DNA of 64,000 bases from Pseudooceanicola sediminis (GCF_003575965.1 NZ_QWJJ01000003.1:62001-126000); one strand, 5' to 3'. Numbered from the stretch's first letter, positions 8,319 through 17,577 are shown. The notes: generated from the letters alone by a model not told the origin. Numbers and translations: made by a program.

Positions 8319-8453
8319 GGCGATTTCGGGGGGCTGCACCGACACATGCACCGAAACCCGCACCGTCACGCCGCCCGCTGCGTTAACACCCGCCCATGAA
8401 AAGGGCCGCCCCCCATCGCTGGGGAACGGCCCGACCCGTGCGTGGCTTTTGCC

Positions 8454-9401
8454 TTACGCGGCTTCGAACTTGACCAGTTCCGGCTCGGCCGACCCGATCA
8501 GATACCAGACCGTCGCGGCCTGCGCGCCGTTGTTGCGGAACCAGTGCTTGCGCCCGGCGGGGGTCTTGACCAGATCGCGCGGTCCCAGCTCGGTCTCGAC
8601 GGTTTCGCCGTCCTCTTCCCAACCCACGATCAGCGACCCTTCCAGCACCATGAAGGCATCTTCGACGTCGCGCACAAAGGGTTTCACGCCGACGCGGCTG
8701 GGGATGCCCAGCATCTCCTTGCGGCAGGTGTCCGTTTCCACGCCGCCGGGGCCGCAATAGATCTTGCGGGTAAAGCCTGCGGCATCCCAGCGGGTCTCGA
8801 GCTCGCTGTGGCGCACGACGTACTTGGCCATCAGCTGTTGCAGGGGGTGGTCGCCGTTTGCGTCGAATTTCAAGGTCTTGCCCGGCTCGGCACCAAAGGC
8901 GCGGGCCAGCTCGGGGGCATGTTCCTTGGGGTGATAGTGGTAGACGGGCGGCAGCGGTTTGCCCACGTCGACGCTGATCGACATCACGACCGGCTCGACC
9001 CCGTCAACGCGGAACCCGTGGCCGATTTCGCGGGCGTTCAGGATCATGTCCTTGGGGCCAAGGTTCACCTCGACGACCTCGCCATCCTTTTCCCAGCCGA
9101 CGATCAGCGCGCCGTCGATGATCAGGAAAGACTCCTCGATCTCGTGGCTGTGGCAGGCGGCGTATTTGCCCGGCTCCTTATAGATCAGCGAGACGGTGAA
9201 ATGGTCGGGTTTCAGCGTGCTGGTGTCGCCGACCTTGGGCGAACCGCCCGCCCCGATATAGCGCATCTGCGCGCGCGCCAGATCGTCATAGCCTTCGTTC
9301 GAAGGAAACGCGTGCCAGTCGAAGGTCTTGTCGACAAAGCGCCCCGTATGGGCCTTCAATGCGTCCTTAAGGGTTTTGAACTCAGTATCCTGAACCGTCA
9401 T
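8454..9401 (-). CDS. Bicupin protein, gentisate 1,2-dioxygenase-like
   Basis: 315-residue protein with two cupin barrels in tandem. The first barrel has metal ligands HSH plus Glu (CHSHEIEESFLIIDG, about residues 83-97) and a third His in the second motif (REIGHGF). The second barrel repeats the layout (VEDAFMVLEGSLIVGW, PAGRKHWFRN) but has lost the first HxH pair, so only one barrel looks metal-competent. That asymmetry is seen in gentisate-type ring-cleaving dioxygenases, although this protein is shorter than the usual 340-370 residues. I chose the start at 9401, preceded by AAGGATGG; the frame extends upstream only as a shadow of the IclR gene. It is divergent from an IclR gene, the likely regulator. 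A non-oxygenase cupin role remains possible. Confidence 0.75.
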   Translation of the reverse strand: MTVQDTEFKTLKDALKAHTGRFVDKTFDWHAFPSNEGYDDLARAQMRYIGAGGSPKVGDTSTLKPDHFTVSLIYKEPGKYAACHSHEIEESFLIIDGALIVGWEKDGEVVEVNLGPKDMILNAREIGHGFRVDGVEPVVMSISVDVGKPLPPVYHYHPKEHAPELARAFGAEPGKTLKFDANGDHPLQQLMAKYVVRHSELETRWDAAGFTRKIYCGPGGVETDTCRKEMLGIPSRVGVKPFVRDVEDAFMVLEGSLIVGWEEDGETVETELGPRDLVKTPAGRKHWFRNNGAQAATVWYLIGSAEPELVKFEAA

Positions 9402-9480
9402 GGTGCCATCCTTTTCGATGTTGAGTCTCTGATCCGTCTGATCCAAAACTACCCTGCTTGCGTTTTGCATGGCATGTCGC

Positions 9481-9515
9481 GTTTTACTGGTAAAACATCC
9501 ATCCATGAGACATGG
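9481..9515. promoter_or_regulatory. Palindromic operators between bicupin and IclR genes
   Basis: GTTTTACTGGTAAAAC at 9481-9496 is a perfect 16-bp palindrome, and CCATG-AGA-CATGG at 9503-9515 is a second one. They lie 80-114 bases upstream of the bicupin start and 31-65 bases upstream of the IclR start, as expected for an autoregulating IclR protein. Binding is inferred. Confidence 0.6.
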
Positions 9516-9545
9516 TTGGCGCGATGGCCGCGAAAAGGGATCGGA

Positions 9546-10328
9546 ATGACGGAAAACCGTAATGATGACAGGTACCTGGTGCCCGGGCTGATGCGTGGCC
9601 TCGGAGTGTTGAAATTGTTCACCCCGGATCGTTCTGCCCTGTCGCTCAGCGATATTGCCGCGGCTTTGGGCATCACCCGGTCCGCCGCCTTCCGCACGGT
9701 CTACACCCTGAACGAGGCCGGTTGCCTGCTGCATGACCAGCGCAGCCAGCTCTATTCCCTCGGCCCCGGCGTGCTGCGCCTGACCTACGGCTATGTCGCC
9801 ACCCGCGAAGTCGTTGAAATCGCTCAGCCTGAACTGGAACGGATGCGCGACCGCATCGGCTGGTCGGCGCATCTGGGCGTGCTGGAGGGGACATCGGTTC
9901 TCTATGTGCTGCGGGTGCCGGGGCCGCAGCGCGACACCTCCATCGTGCAGGTCGGCAGCCGCCTGCCGGCCCGTGCCACGACGATGGGCCGCGTCCTGCT
10001 TGCGGACCTGTCGGAGGAGGAGCTGGTGGCCCTGTTCCGCTCGGACGGGGCGCGGGGCAAGGGGCCATCTCTGCCCGGCATCGTCAAGCAGGCGGCCGAG
10101 GATGCCCACAGCCAGAGCGTTGTTCATACAGGGGATTTCGAGGCCGGCATCGTTTCTGCCGCCGCGCCGCTGCGCGACATGACGGGCCGCGTCATCGCCG
10201 CGATCAACGTCACGGCCCCGCAGTCGAGCGAGACTCAGCGCATGGTGTCAGGGGCGTTGCGCGATGATCTGATCGCCACGGCACGGCGCATCTCGACCCT
10301 GCTGGGATGGGATGGGGCAGCGGCCTGA
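9546..10328 (+). CDS. IclR-family transcriptional regulator
   Basis: 260-residue dimeric repressor/activator. The N-terminal winged helix spans about residues 15-75 (LSLSDIAAALGITRSAAFRTVY is the helix-turn-helix). The C-terminal IclR ligand domain includes SAHLGVLEG, SRLPARATTMGRVLLA and AINVTAPQS. ATG 9546 follows AAAAGGGA by 5 bases. The divergent bicupin and the palindromes between them suggest it controls that gene and itself in response to an aromatic-type effector. Confidence 0.9.
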   Translation: MTENRNDDRYLVPGLMRGLGVLKLFTPDRSALSLSDIAAALGITRSAAFRTVYTLNEAGCLLHDQRSQLYSLGPGVLRLTYGYVATREVVEIAQPELERMRDRIGWSAHLGVLEGTSVLYVLRVPGPQRDTSIVQVGSRLPARATTMGRVLLADLSEEELVALFRSDGARGKGPSLPGIVKQAAEDAHSQSVVHTGDFEAGIVSAAAPLRDMTGRVIAAINVTAPQSSETQRMVSGALRDDLIATARRISTLLGWDGAAA

Positions 10329-10340
10329 TCGCCCGGCGGC

Positions 10341-11189
10341 TCAGATGGCGATATGTCCCATGATCGACGACAGGCGTTCGGCCGCCTGCCGCACCGAGGT
10401 GGCGATCAGCGCGCGTTCCTCGGCGGCCTCGTCGAACACGGCCTGCTGCCCGGACACGCTGATCGCGGCAATCGGGGCGCCATTGTGATCGCGCACGACG
10501 CCGGCGCACGACCCGATGCCCTGTTCGAAATAGGCCACGGACCAGGCCAGCCCGGCCTCCCGGTCCGCATCCAGCTGCCGTCCCAGGCTGGCCATCGTTG
10601 TCGCGGTTTTCTCGGTGATGGCCGAAAAGTTGTAATCGCTCAGCAGGGCTTCGACCTCGGCGCGGGGCATGTTCGACAGGATCATCCGGCCCATCACCGT
10701 GGCATGGGCGGGCAGGCGGCTGCCCTCGCGGATATTGCTCACCAGCTGCACGTCCGGCGTTTCGCGCACCAGGACGATCACATCCGTTCCAGAAAGCACG
10801 CCCAGATGCGCCGACAGCCCCGTCTGCGCCGCCAGATGGCTCAGCACCGGGCGCGACACCCGGACGATATCGCGACTGGACAACAGGTTGGAGGCCAGCT
10901 CCAACACGCCATAAGACAGCGCATAGCCGGTGCCCTTTGGGTCCAGTTCGATCATCTGCTCGCGTTCCAGCGTGTGCAGCAGGCGGATCAGGGTGGTGCG
11001 ATTGATGCTCAGGTCCGCTGCGGCGCGCGACATGTTCCGGCACCGGTTGCCCGCCGCGATATAGCGCAACAGGTTGAATGCGCGGGTGACAGGCGGCACA
11101 TCATAGGCGGTCTTTTTTTCGGCTACGTCTTCGATGGGACCGGCTCCACTGTCTGTCGGTTTGTGAACACTCACCAATATTTTGAACAT
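10341..11189 (-). CDS. IclR-family transcriptional regulator
   Basis: 282-residue IclR protein with the helix-turn-helix at about residues 50-72 (NMSRAAADLSINRTTLIRLL) and the effector domain after residue 100 (SAHLGVLSGTDVIVL, SRLPAHATVMGRMIL). It carries about 25 extra residues before the DNA-binding domain. The start at 11189 begins MFKILVSV; the upstream in-frame extension has no family likeness. It lies just downstream of the FAD monooxygenase on the same strand, separated by an intrinsic terminator, and converges with the other IclR gene leaving 12 bases. Likely target: the monooxygenase gene, by proximity. Confidence 0.88.
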   Translation of the reverse strand: MFKILVSVHKPTDSGAGPIEDVAEKKTAYDVPPVTRAFNLLRYIAAGNRCRNMSRAAADLSINRTTLIRLLHTLEREQMIELDPKGTGYALSYGVLELASNLLSSRDIVRVSRPVLSHLAAQTGLSAHLGVLSGTDVIVLVRETPDVQLVSNIREGSRLPAHATVMGRMILSNMPRAEVEALLSDYNFSAITEKTATTMASLGRQLDADREAGLAWSVAYFEQGIGSCAGVVRDHNGAPIAAISVSGQQAVFDEAAEERALIATSVRQAAERLSSIMGHIAI

Positions 11190-11300
11190 GGGCCGATGCG
11201 ATGGCAAGGGGCGTGACGCGCAAACGCGTCGGCCGCCCCCAACGGCCGCCAAAGAGTTGCGGGAAAAGCACCCGCCACAACCCACCGGGGGCCTGTGCAA

Positions 11301-11331
11301 AAGAAAACCCCGACACATCGCTGTGCCGGGG
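11301..11331 (-). terminator. Intrinsic terminator after the FAD monooxygenase gene
   Basis: On the minus strand, CCCCG-(mismatch)-CACA pairs with TGTG-(mismatch)-CGGGG across a 4-base loop (11308-11331), followed by TTTTCTT (11307-11301). It lies 34 bases after the monooxygenase stop. Confidence 0.75.
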
Positions 11332-11364
11332 CAGTCGGGGAGGTAACCTCTTGAAATCCTGTGC

Positions 11365-12492
11365 TTAGGCGGCAACGTCGTCAGCAAAGACGTTCCAGGC
11401 CTTGTAGGCATAGACCCAATCCGCGTTCTCCGGCTTTTTCAGCCATTCGTTCGCCAGCGATCCGCGTTGCACACGGGCCGTGCGGTCGCGGCGCGCATTT
11501 TCGTACCGGGCCAGCGCGGCGGGCACGCCGTCGACATCCGTATCGGCCAGCGCCAGCGCCAGCACGACGCCGTCCTCGATCGCCATCGTCGCCCCCTGCG
11601 CCATGAACGGCACCATGGGATGCGCCGCATCGCCCAGGATGGTGATGTGCCCCTTCGACCAGCAGTCCATAGGTTCGCGCACATGCAGGGCAGACCGCGT
11701 GACCTCGGTGCAGCAGTCCAGGATGGCGCGCGCCTCGGGGTGGAAATCGGCATAGATCCCGCGCAGCTCGTCAATGTCGCCGGGCAGGGTCCAGCCCTCT
11801 TCCGACCATGCGTCCTGCGGGGTGGTCGCAAAGACAAAGACCTCTTCGCCACGCAGCAGCGGAAAGACGACCAGTTGATGATCCGCCGTCTCGCCCCACC
11901 ACTTGGTGAAACTGTCGAGGTTGGGAATATCGACAGCGCGTTCGCGCGGGAACACGGCGCGATAGGACACGAGGCCGGTGTATTTCGGATCGTCCTCGCC
12001 AAACAGCGTGCGGCGCACCTCGGAGTGGATGCCATCGGCACCGATCACCAGATCAAAGGTTTCTTTACCTCCGTCCGCCAGTGTGACGCTGGCACCTTGG
12101 TCAAGATGCTCGACCGCTTCGATGCTGCTGCCCAGACGCAAAACCCCCTCGGGCAGGGCGGTCGACAGGGCGGTGATCAGATCGGCACGGTGGATCGTCA
12201 GTTGCGGCGTGTCATAGCGTCCGCCCTGCATTTCAAGGCGGGATGTTTCCTCGCCCGTGTCCCAGGTCCGGCTGATGCGATATTGCGGGCGGGCCGCCGT
12301 TTCGCGCAGCGCCGCGCCGATGCCCAGACCGTCAAGGGCATGTACGGCGTTCGGGGTCAGGTTGATGTCCGCACCGATGCGGCCGAACTGGCGGGCGCGT
12401 TCAAAGACGGTAACGTCATGCCCCTGTTTCAGCAGGGCAATCGCCGCAACCAAGCCGCCCACGCCGCCGCCGCAGATCCCGATCCTAAGCAT
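11365..12492 (-). CDS. FAD-dependent aromatic hydroxylase (salicylate/3-hydroxybenzoate hydroxylase-like)
   Basis: 375-residue class A flavoprotein monooxygenase. It has the N-terminal dinucleotide motif GGGVGG at 8-13, the DG motif GADGIHS at 151-157 and the GD motif GDAAHPMVPFMAQGA from 287. Such enzymes use NAD(P)H and O2 to hydroxylate a phenolic or N-heteroaromatic acid. The pattern fits the salicylate, 3-hydroxybenzoate and 6-hydroxynicotinate hydroxylase group, and the bicupin nearby would suit cleavage of a gentisate-like product; the pathway is inference. GGAGAATGAC precedes the ATG. A palindrome-rich promoter lies upstream. Confidence 0.85.
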   Translation of the reverse strand: MLRIGICGGGVGGLVAAIALLKQGHDVTVFERARQFGRIGADINLTPNAVHALDGLGIGAALRETAARPQYRISRTWDTGEETSRLEMQGGRYDTPQLTIHRADLITALSTALPEGVLRLGSSIEAVEHLDQGASVTLADGGKETFDLVIGADGIHSEVRRTLFGEDDPKYTGLVSYRAVFPRERAVDIPNLDSFTKWWGETADHQLVVFPLLRGEEVFVFATTPQDAWSEEGWTLPGDIDELRGIYADFHPEARAILDCCTEVTRSALHVREPMDCWSKGHITILGDAAHPMVPFMAQGATMAIEDGVVLALALADTDVDGVPAALARYENARRDRTARVQRGSLANEWLKKPENADWVYAYKAWNVFADDVAA

Positions 12493-12518
12493 GTCATTCT
12501 CCGTCTCTTGATCGATAT

Positions 12519-12542
12519 GTTCAATAAAGAACTATATGTTCT
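12519..12542. promoter_or_regulatory. Palindromic operator upstream of FAD monooxygenase
   Basis: AGAAC-TATAT-GTTCT at 12528-12542 is a perfect 15-bp palindrome. It overlaps GTTC-(N6)-GAAC beginning at 12519. The site is 27-50 bases before the start codon, in an AT-rich patch. Probable IclR-type operator. Confidence 0.6.
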
Positions 12543-12652
12543 ATATTGCATCGGGCCGGGAGTCGCAACAATTTTGCGCCTTGTCTCGTGATTGGGGCCT
12601 GCCTCGCTGACCTGTCGCGGTAATTTTGCGCACATGGCCCCGGGGGCGGTGA

Positions 12653-15600
12653 TCAGGGGGTGCGGCGTGCACGGCGAACCCGCCGGTATCGCACCATGCG
12701 GCGCGTGGTGGTCAGGGCCCGCGCAAGGTCATGCTGGATGACCACCAGCGACGGCACGATCAGCAGCACCACGAAGAACCCCACGCCCAGTCCATAGCAC
12801 AGCGTCACCACCATCGGTTTCAGGAATTCGGCCTGCGAACTGCGTTCGAACAACAGCGGTGCCAACCCCAGAACCGTCGTCAGCGTGGTCAACAGGACGG
12901 GGCGCAGCCGCTCCGAGGTTGCCTCGATCACTGCCGGAATGGTGGCGCGGCGCGGCAGCTTTTCGCCAAAGGCCGACACCAACACAATGGAATCGTTCAC
13001 GATAATCCCGCTCATCCCGATCAGCCCGACGATGGAAAAGATCGACATCGGCAGGCCTTGCGCATAATGGCCCCAGATCACGCCGGTCACGCCAAAGGGC
13101 ACGACGGCCATGATGGTCAACGGCTGCGTCCAGCTGCCCAGCACCAGCGCCAGCGTCATGTAGATGCCCAGCAGGCAGATGCCATAGCCGATGGCGGCCT
13201 GCCCCAGAAAGTCGGCCTCCTGCGCCGCAAGACCGTCGAGCCGATAGCTCACGCCATAGGTCTGGGCGATGCGGGGCAGCGTGACCTCCTGCACCTCGGT
13301 CATGATGTCTTCGGCGCGCGTGGCATCTTCGTCCGCCACCGACCCGGTGACACGGATCAGGTTCAGTCCGGCCTCGCGCCGCAGGCTGGTGACCGCGGGG
13401 GTCGCGCCGACATCGACAACCTCGCCCAGCCGCACCCATTCGCCGGTCGGGGCCTCCAGCCGGATCTCGTCCAGGTAGGCCGCCGTGATGCTGCCTTCGG
13501 GCAGTTCCACCTCGATGGTCGCGTCACGGCTGCCATCCAGATAGCTCAGCGCGGTGATCCCTGAAATCCGCGCTCGCAGCTCGCTGGCCAGCGACGCCGC
13601 CGAAAACCCCAGGGCCCGGCCATAGCCGTTCAGCGTCAGCGCGTGATCAAAGCCCGAAAACGTCAGGTTATCCTCGACCCCTGTCACCTCGGGTACCTGC
13701 GCCATCGCGTCCTGCAACGCCAGCGAGGCCGCCTTCAGCCGCTCCAGGTCCTGCCCGTAGAACACCACGTCCAGGCTGTCGCCGCCGGGTCCGAACCGCC
13801 CCCCGCGAAACGAAAATGTCTCGAGCGCGTCAGGGCGTTTCAGCTCGGCCTCCAGCGCCTGGATAAAGACGTCCGTTCCATAGGGGCGGCGGTCTTCGTC
13901 GACCAGCTCCATGGTGATCGCGGCAATCAGATCGGCATCCTTGTCGTCCGACGTGGCCAGGCCAGGGCCAGAGGATCCACCGATTTCGCTCAGGATAAAC
14001 ACAACCGGATCAGTGCCATACTGCGTCTTCAACTGGGTGCGCACGACGCCTGCGGCGCGGTTCAGCTCCTCCAGCATGGCGACGGTGTCGCTGCGGCTCG
14101 ACCCGTCACGCATCGCGATATTGGCGCTGATCGTCGGGGTCGAGGGGGCTGAAAAGAACCGCCAGGCCACGTCGCGGTCGGTCACCATCAGGATGGATTG
14201 GAACAGCGCCGCCAGCGCCAGCAGCACGACCGCATACCGCAGGCGGATGACCAGCCGCAGCAGCGGCGCGAAGGCCCGCAGCCGCATCCAGTCAAAGCCA
14301 CGGGTGACCAGCCGGGCAGGGGCTCCGACCCAACTTGCATCCAACCGGTTCAGCCCGTGCGCCATGTGGTGCGGCAACACCAGGAAACACTCCGCCAGAG
14401 AGGCCAGCAGCACCGCCGCCACGACCAGCGGAATGGTCGCGATGAAGGCGCCAAAACGCCCGCCGACGAATTCCAGCGACAAAAACGCCACCACGGTCGT
14501 CACGGTCGATGCCAGCACCGGCCCCAGCATCCGTATCGCGGCACGTTCGGCGGCGCGGGCACGGGGTTCGCCCAGCGTGCGGTTTCGGTGCTCGGTGTGT
14601 TCCGCGATGACGATGGCATCGTCGACGATGATGCCCAGGCACAGGATCAGCGCGAACAGCGAGATCATGTTCAGCGACTGTCCCGAAATCCACATCAGCC
14701 CTATTCCGGCTGCCACCGACACCGGAATGCCCGCCGCCACCCAGATCGCGGCCGAGGGAGACAGGAACAGGTACAGCAGCCCCAGCACCAGCAGCAGGCC
14801 AAAGACCCCGTTGTCGATCAGCAGCGCCAGGCGGTCACCGATCTCGGCGGCGCGGTTGCGGATCAGGTCGATCTTCAGCCCCTCCGGTGCCGTCGCCAGA
14901 AAGCTGTCGGCAACCGCCTTGACGCTCGACTGCAACTTCAGGGCATCGCCCCCGACGCCCCGCTCCACCCCGATCGACACGGCGGGACGCCCCTCCAGGT
15001 AATAGGCCCGCCCGCTGCCCGCGGAATCGACCACGATCCGGGCCAGCTGGTCGATCGGCACGGGGCCGGTCGCCGTCTCGATCTCGATCCCGCGGATCGC
15101 GTCGGCATCGCGCCTGTCGGTGCCGGCCCGCAATCGCGCCGCCGAATTGTCCAGCTGCCCTGACGCGGTCTGCTGTGCTTCGGTGCCGACCGCGCTGGCC
15201 AAGTCGGACAGCGTCAGCCCGTATTCCGCAAGGGCCGCCGGATCCGCGATCAGGGCGATGCGCGGCGCGGTCAGGCCCCGCAGGCTGGCCCGCGTCACCC
15301 CGGCCCGTTGCAAGGCGCTTTCAAGCTGCTCGCCCAGGCGCTCCATCTGGCTGCGGTCCAGATCGCCGGACAGAACCACGTCCAGCACCTGATCGCGCCA
15401 GGCGCTGCGGCTGATTTCCGGGGTTTCGGCGCCCTCGGGCAGCGATGCGGCGCCCGGCATGGCCGCTTCGACGTCGTTCAGCGCGCGGTCCAGATTCCAA
15501 CCCGGCTCGAACTCCAGCATGATGCGCGCGCGGCCTTCGCGGGCCACGGCCGACAGCTCGGTCACGCCTTCGACGGCCAACAGCGGCGGGCTGGCGACCG

Positions 15601-15793
15601 CAATGATGCTCTTGTCGATGTCCTCGGGGGCGGCATCGTCCCATTCGACCGAAACCGAGATGGATTCTATAACGACATCAGGCATGTACTGGGTGCGGAT
15701 CTGTGTCGCGGCATACAGGCCAAAGGCCAGTATGCCCATCAGCAGCAGGTTGGCCGCAGTGCCGTGCCGGGTGAAGAACCGCAGGATGCCCAT
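12653..15793 (-). CDS. RND-family efflux transporter, inner-membrane pump (system 1)
   Basis: 1046-residue proton-driven pump of the AcrB/HAE-type superfamily, with two repeats of membrane helices and large periplasmic loops. The conserved acidic pair in TM4 is visible in ILCLGIIVDDAIVIAEHTEH. Gly/Pro-rich helices such as GLIGMSGIIVNDSIVL mark TM10-11. It starts 3 bases after the adaptor stop, so adaptor and pump are one operon. No outer-membrane factor gene is present, so a TolC-like channel encoded elsewhere is assumed. Substrates are unknown. Confidence 0.9.
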   Translation of the reverse strand: MGILRFFTRHGTAANLLLMGILAFGLYAATQIRTQYMPDVVIESISVSVEWDDAAPEDIDKSIIAVASPPLLAVEGVTELSAVAREGRARIMLEFEPGWNLDRALNDVEAAMPGAASLPEGAETPEISRSAWRDQVLDVVLSGDLDRSQMERLGEQLESALQRAGVTRASLRGLTAPRIALIADPAALAEYGLTLSDLASAVGTEAQQTASGQLDNSAARLRAGTDRRDADAIRGIEIETATGPVPIDQLARIVVDSAGSGRAYYLEGRPAVSIGVERGVGGDALKLQSSVKAVADSFLATAPEGLKIDLIRNRAAEIGDRLALLIDNGVFGLLLVLGLLYLFLSPSAAIWVAAGIPVSVAAGIGLMWISGQSLNMISLFALILCLGIIVDDAIVIAEHTEHRNRTLGEPRARAAERAAIRMLGPVLASTVTTVVAFLSLEFVGGRFGAFIATIPLVVAAVLLASLAECFLVLPHHMAHGLNRLDASWVGAPARLVTRGFDWMRLRAFAPLLRLVIRLRYAVVLLALAALFQSILMVTDRDVAWRFFSAPSTPTISANIAMRDGSSRSDTVAMLEELNRAAGVVRTQLKTQYGTDPVVFILSEIGGSSGPGLATSDDKDADLIAAITMELVDEDRRPYGTDVFIQALEAELKRPDALETFSFRGGRFGPGGDSLDVVFYGQDLERLKAASLALQDAMAQVPEVTGVEDNLTFSGFDHALTLNGYGRALGFSAASLASELRARISGITALSYLDGSRDATIEVELPEGSITAAYLDEIRLEAPTGEWVRLGEVVDVGATPAVTSLRREAGLNLIRVTGSVADEDATRAEDIMTEVQEVTLPRIAQTYGVSYRLDGLAAQEADFLGQAAIGYGICLLGIYMTLALVLGSWTQPLTIMAVVPFGVTGVIWGHYAQGLPMSIFSIVGLIGMSGIIVNDSIVLVSAFGEKLPRRATIPAVIEATSERLRPVLLTTLTTVLGLAPLLFERSSQAEFLKPMVVTLCYGLGVGFFVVLLIVPSLVVIQHDLARALTTTRRMVRYRRVRRARRTP

Positions 15794-15796
15794 GGC

Positions 15797-17320
15797 TCAG
15801 TCCTGCGCCTCGATACGGTTTACCAGCGCCTCGGGCACCTCGTCGGATTGCAGCATCTGCAACATCCGTTCGCGGGCGCGCGGGGGCATCTGGTCCGAGG
15901 CTTCGAGGCGCGCGATCAACGCGGCGCGGCGCTCGGGTTCCAGCTTGATGGCGGGGCCATCCATCGCCACAGGGCCACGCGGGCGCGGGCCGGTGGGCGC
16001 TTCGGGCTGCGATTGCGCCGCACCGGCTGTCCCGTCGGGGCCGTCAGTGCGTTGCGGCGCGATCACCAGCCCCGCACCCAGCTGCGGGGTGCGTTCGGCG
16101 ACGTATTCGACGGGGTCCGCCGGTGGCGTCACCGCGACGCGCTCACCCAGGCGGCGCAGCACCTGCATCTGGCGCGCCTCCAGCGTGTCCCCTTCGCCCA
16201 GCACCAGCAACTCGCCATCAAATGTCAGCGCCTCGGCGGGCAACATGCTGACATTCTCCAGCGCCGGTTCATGGATCGTCGCGGCCACGAAATCGCCCGG
16301 CAACAGGCAGGGGCAGCTTGCCGGATCGACAAAGGCCACCACCTGGCGCAGGCTGATCGTTTCGGTTGAATCGGTCAGGGAAATATGGTGCAGCCGTGCC
16401 TCGAACCGCCGATCGCTGCCCGGCGCGGACAGCGTGACCGGCAGCGGCATCAGCCCGCCCTGCGGCGCGGTAACCCGCGCGATTTCCTGTGCCGTCAGAT
16501 CCAGCTGCACGGAAAGAGACGTCATGTCGATGATCGCGCCCGGCTCGGCCCCGCTGGCCAGCCGTTCGCCGACCACCGGGACGCTGCCGTGGTAGGTGCC
16601 CGTTATCCCGGCCTTGATCTGCTGATCGGAAACCGTGCGCTCGGCGCTGGCAACCGCGCGGCGGGCATCTTCGATATCCAGCTTCTGCTGCTCGCGCAGG
16701 GCAACCAGATCGTCCTGCGCGCTCCTGTTGGCCGCCAGCGCCTGTTGCGCCGAAATCAGGGCCAGCCTCGCGGTGTCCAGATCGGTCTTCAGCCCCCGGC
16801 CCTTGGTGACAAGCGCGTTTACCCGGTCTACCTCTTCCTGCCGGATGTCGCGAACCTGCACCAGTGGGGTGCTGTCGGCCTCCAACGTCGCCGCCTGGCG
16901 CACGGAATCGCGCAGGGCCAGCTCGGCGCGCGCCAGGTCCGCCTGGGCCAGCGACAGGGCCGCACGCGCATCCGTGTCATCCAGTTGTATCAGAACGCTG
17001 CCGGCGCGCACGTCGGCGCCATCGGCCAGCGCGGGGCTGACGTCGGCCACCGTACCTGCATCGGGCACGCGCAACGTGACTTCGGCGCGGCTCGCCAACC
17101 GTCCATAGGCCTGGATGACGGGGTGCACCGTGGCAACCTGCGTACGCTCCACCGCGACTTCGGGCGCGCGAAATCCGCCCGCGCGGGATGCACCACCCCC
17201 GGGTCGGCCCGTCGTGTCGGCCTGCATGTGCTGATACAGGCGATGGCCTTCGACGACCGCCGCCCAGCCCGCAAGGCATGTCAGAACCAGCACGACGGCC
17301 AGCCGTGAAATCACCCGCAT
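15797..17320 (-). CDS. RND efflux periplasmic adaptor (HlyD/MFP family, system 1)
   Basis: 507-residue membrane-fusion protein linking pump 1 to an outer-membrane channel. N-terminal hydrophobic anchor (RLAVVLVLTCLAG); barrel-sandwich part (VTLRVPDAGTVADVSPALAD and TGTYHGSVPVVGERLASGAEPG) split by a coiled-coil hairpin of about 120 residues. The last 90 residues are an extra Pro-rich linker and helical tail (PEAPTGPRPRGP, then PERRAALIARLEASDQMPP) not usual in adaptors, which are mostly 350-420 residues. ATG 17320 was preferred over an upstream TTG because GAGGGAGA sits just before it. Confidence 0.88.
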   Translation of the reverse strand: MRVISRLAVVLVLTCLAGWAAVVEGHRLYQHMQADTTGRPGGGASRAGGFRAPEVAVERTQVATVHPVIQAYGRLASRAEVTLRVPDAGTVADVSPALADGADVRAGSVLIQLDDTDARAALSLAQADLARAELALRDSVRQAATLEADSTPLVQVRDIRQEEVDRVNALVTKGRGLKTDLDTARLALISAQQALAANRSAQDDLVALREQQKLDIEDARRAVASAERTVSDQQIKAGITGTYHGSVPVVGERLASGAEPGAIIDMTSLSVQLDLTAQEIARVTAPQGGLMPLPVTLSAPGSDRRFEARLHHISLTDSTETISLRQVVAFVDPASCPCLLPGDFVAATIHEPALENVSMLPAEALTFDGELLVLGEGDTLEARQMQVLRRLGERVAVTPPADPVEYVAERTPQLGAGLVIAPQRTDGPDGTAGAAQSQPEAPTGPRPRGPVAMDGPAIKLEPERRAALIARLEASDQMPPRARERMLQMLQSDEVPEALVNRIEAQD

Positions 17321-17555
17321 CGGCGTCTCCCTCAAATCTCGTTGGTACTACGTCCGGGCTGGCGGCTTCCGTCGGAAAAAAATCCTCGCGCGTGCATATC
17401 CGCCCGGGGGTTTTGCGCGGGGCCTTGATCTGGGCTGGCTGATGGCGCGTATCTGTTCGCGATACTGGCTTTTCCCGGCGCTGTCGACGGCCCTGAGTGC
17501 ACATGCGGCATGCTGTTGCACCGGGGTTTCGCAAGATATCTCAAATTGAATGATC

Positions 17556-17577
17556 TGTCATGTTGACATTACTGTCA
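17556..17577. promoter_or_regulatory. Overlapping palindromic operator, likely for the TetR regulator of RND system 2
   Basis: TGTCA-TGT-TGACA-TTAC-TGTCA forms two overlapping inverted repeats: 17556-17568 and 17564-17577. It covers TTGACA, a candidate -35. The operon it precedes ends in a TetR gene (22907), which commonly autoregulates through such sites. Confidence 0.6.

Larger units (their letters stand above)
8125..8453. other. 329-bp convergent intergenic region with terminator, 11-bp tandem units and TTAACC
   Basis: Lies between two convergent gene ends, so it should not carry either gene's promoter. It contains the terminator at 8160-8190, the three-unit repeat at 8254-8286, TTAACC at 8313-8318 and GCTGCGTTAAC near 8378-8388. 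The last sequence recurs at the third repeat locus (62610-62620). No coding potential seen. Confidence 0.6.

Noticed and set aside
9481-9496. Intrinsic terminator
   Set aside because: The palindrome is short, AT-rich, has no T-run and sits in a divergent promoter region, so an operator fits better.
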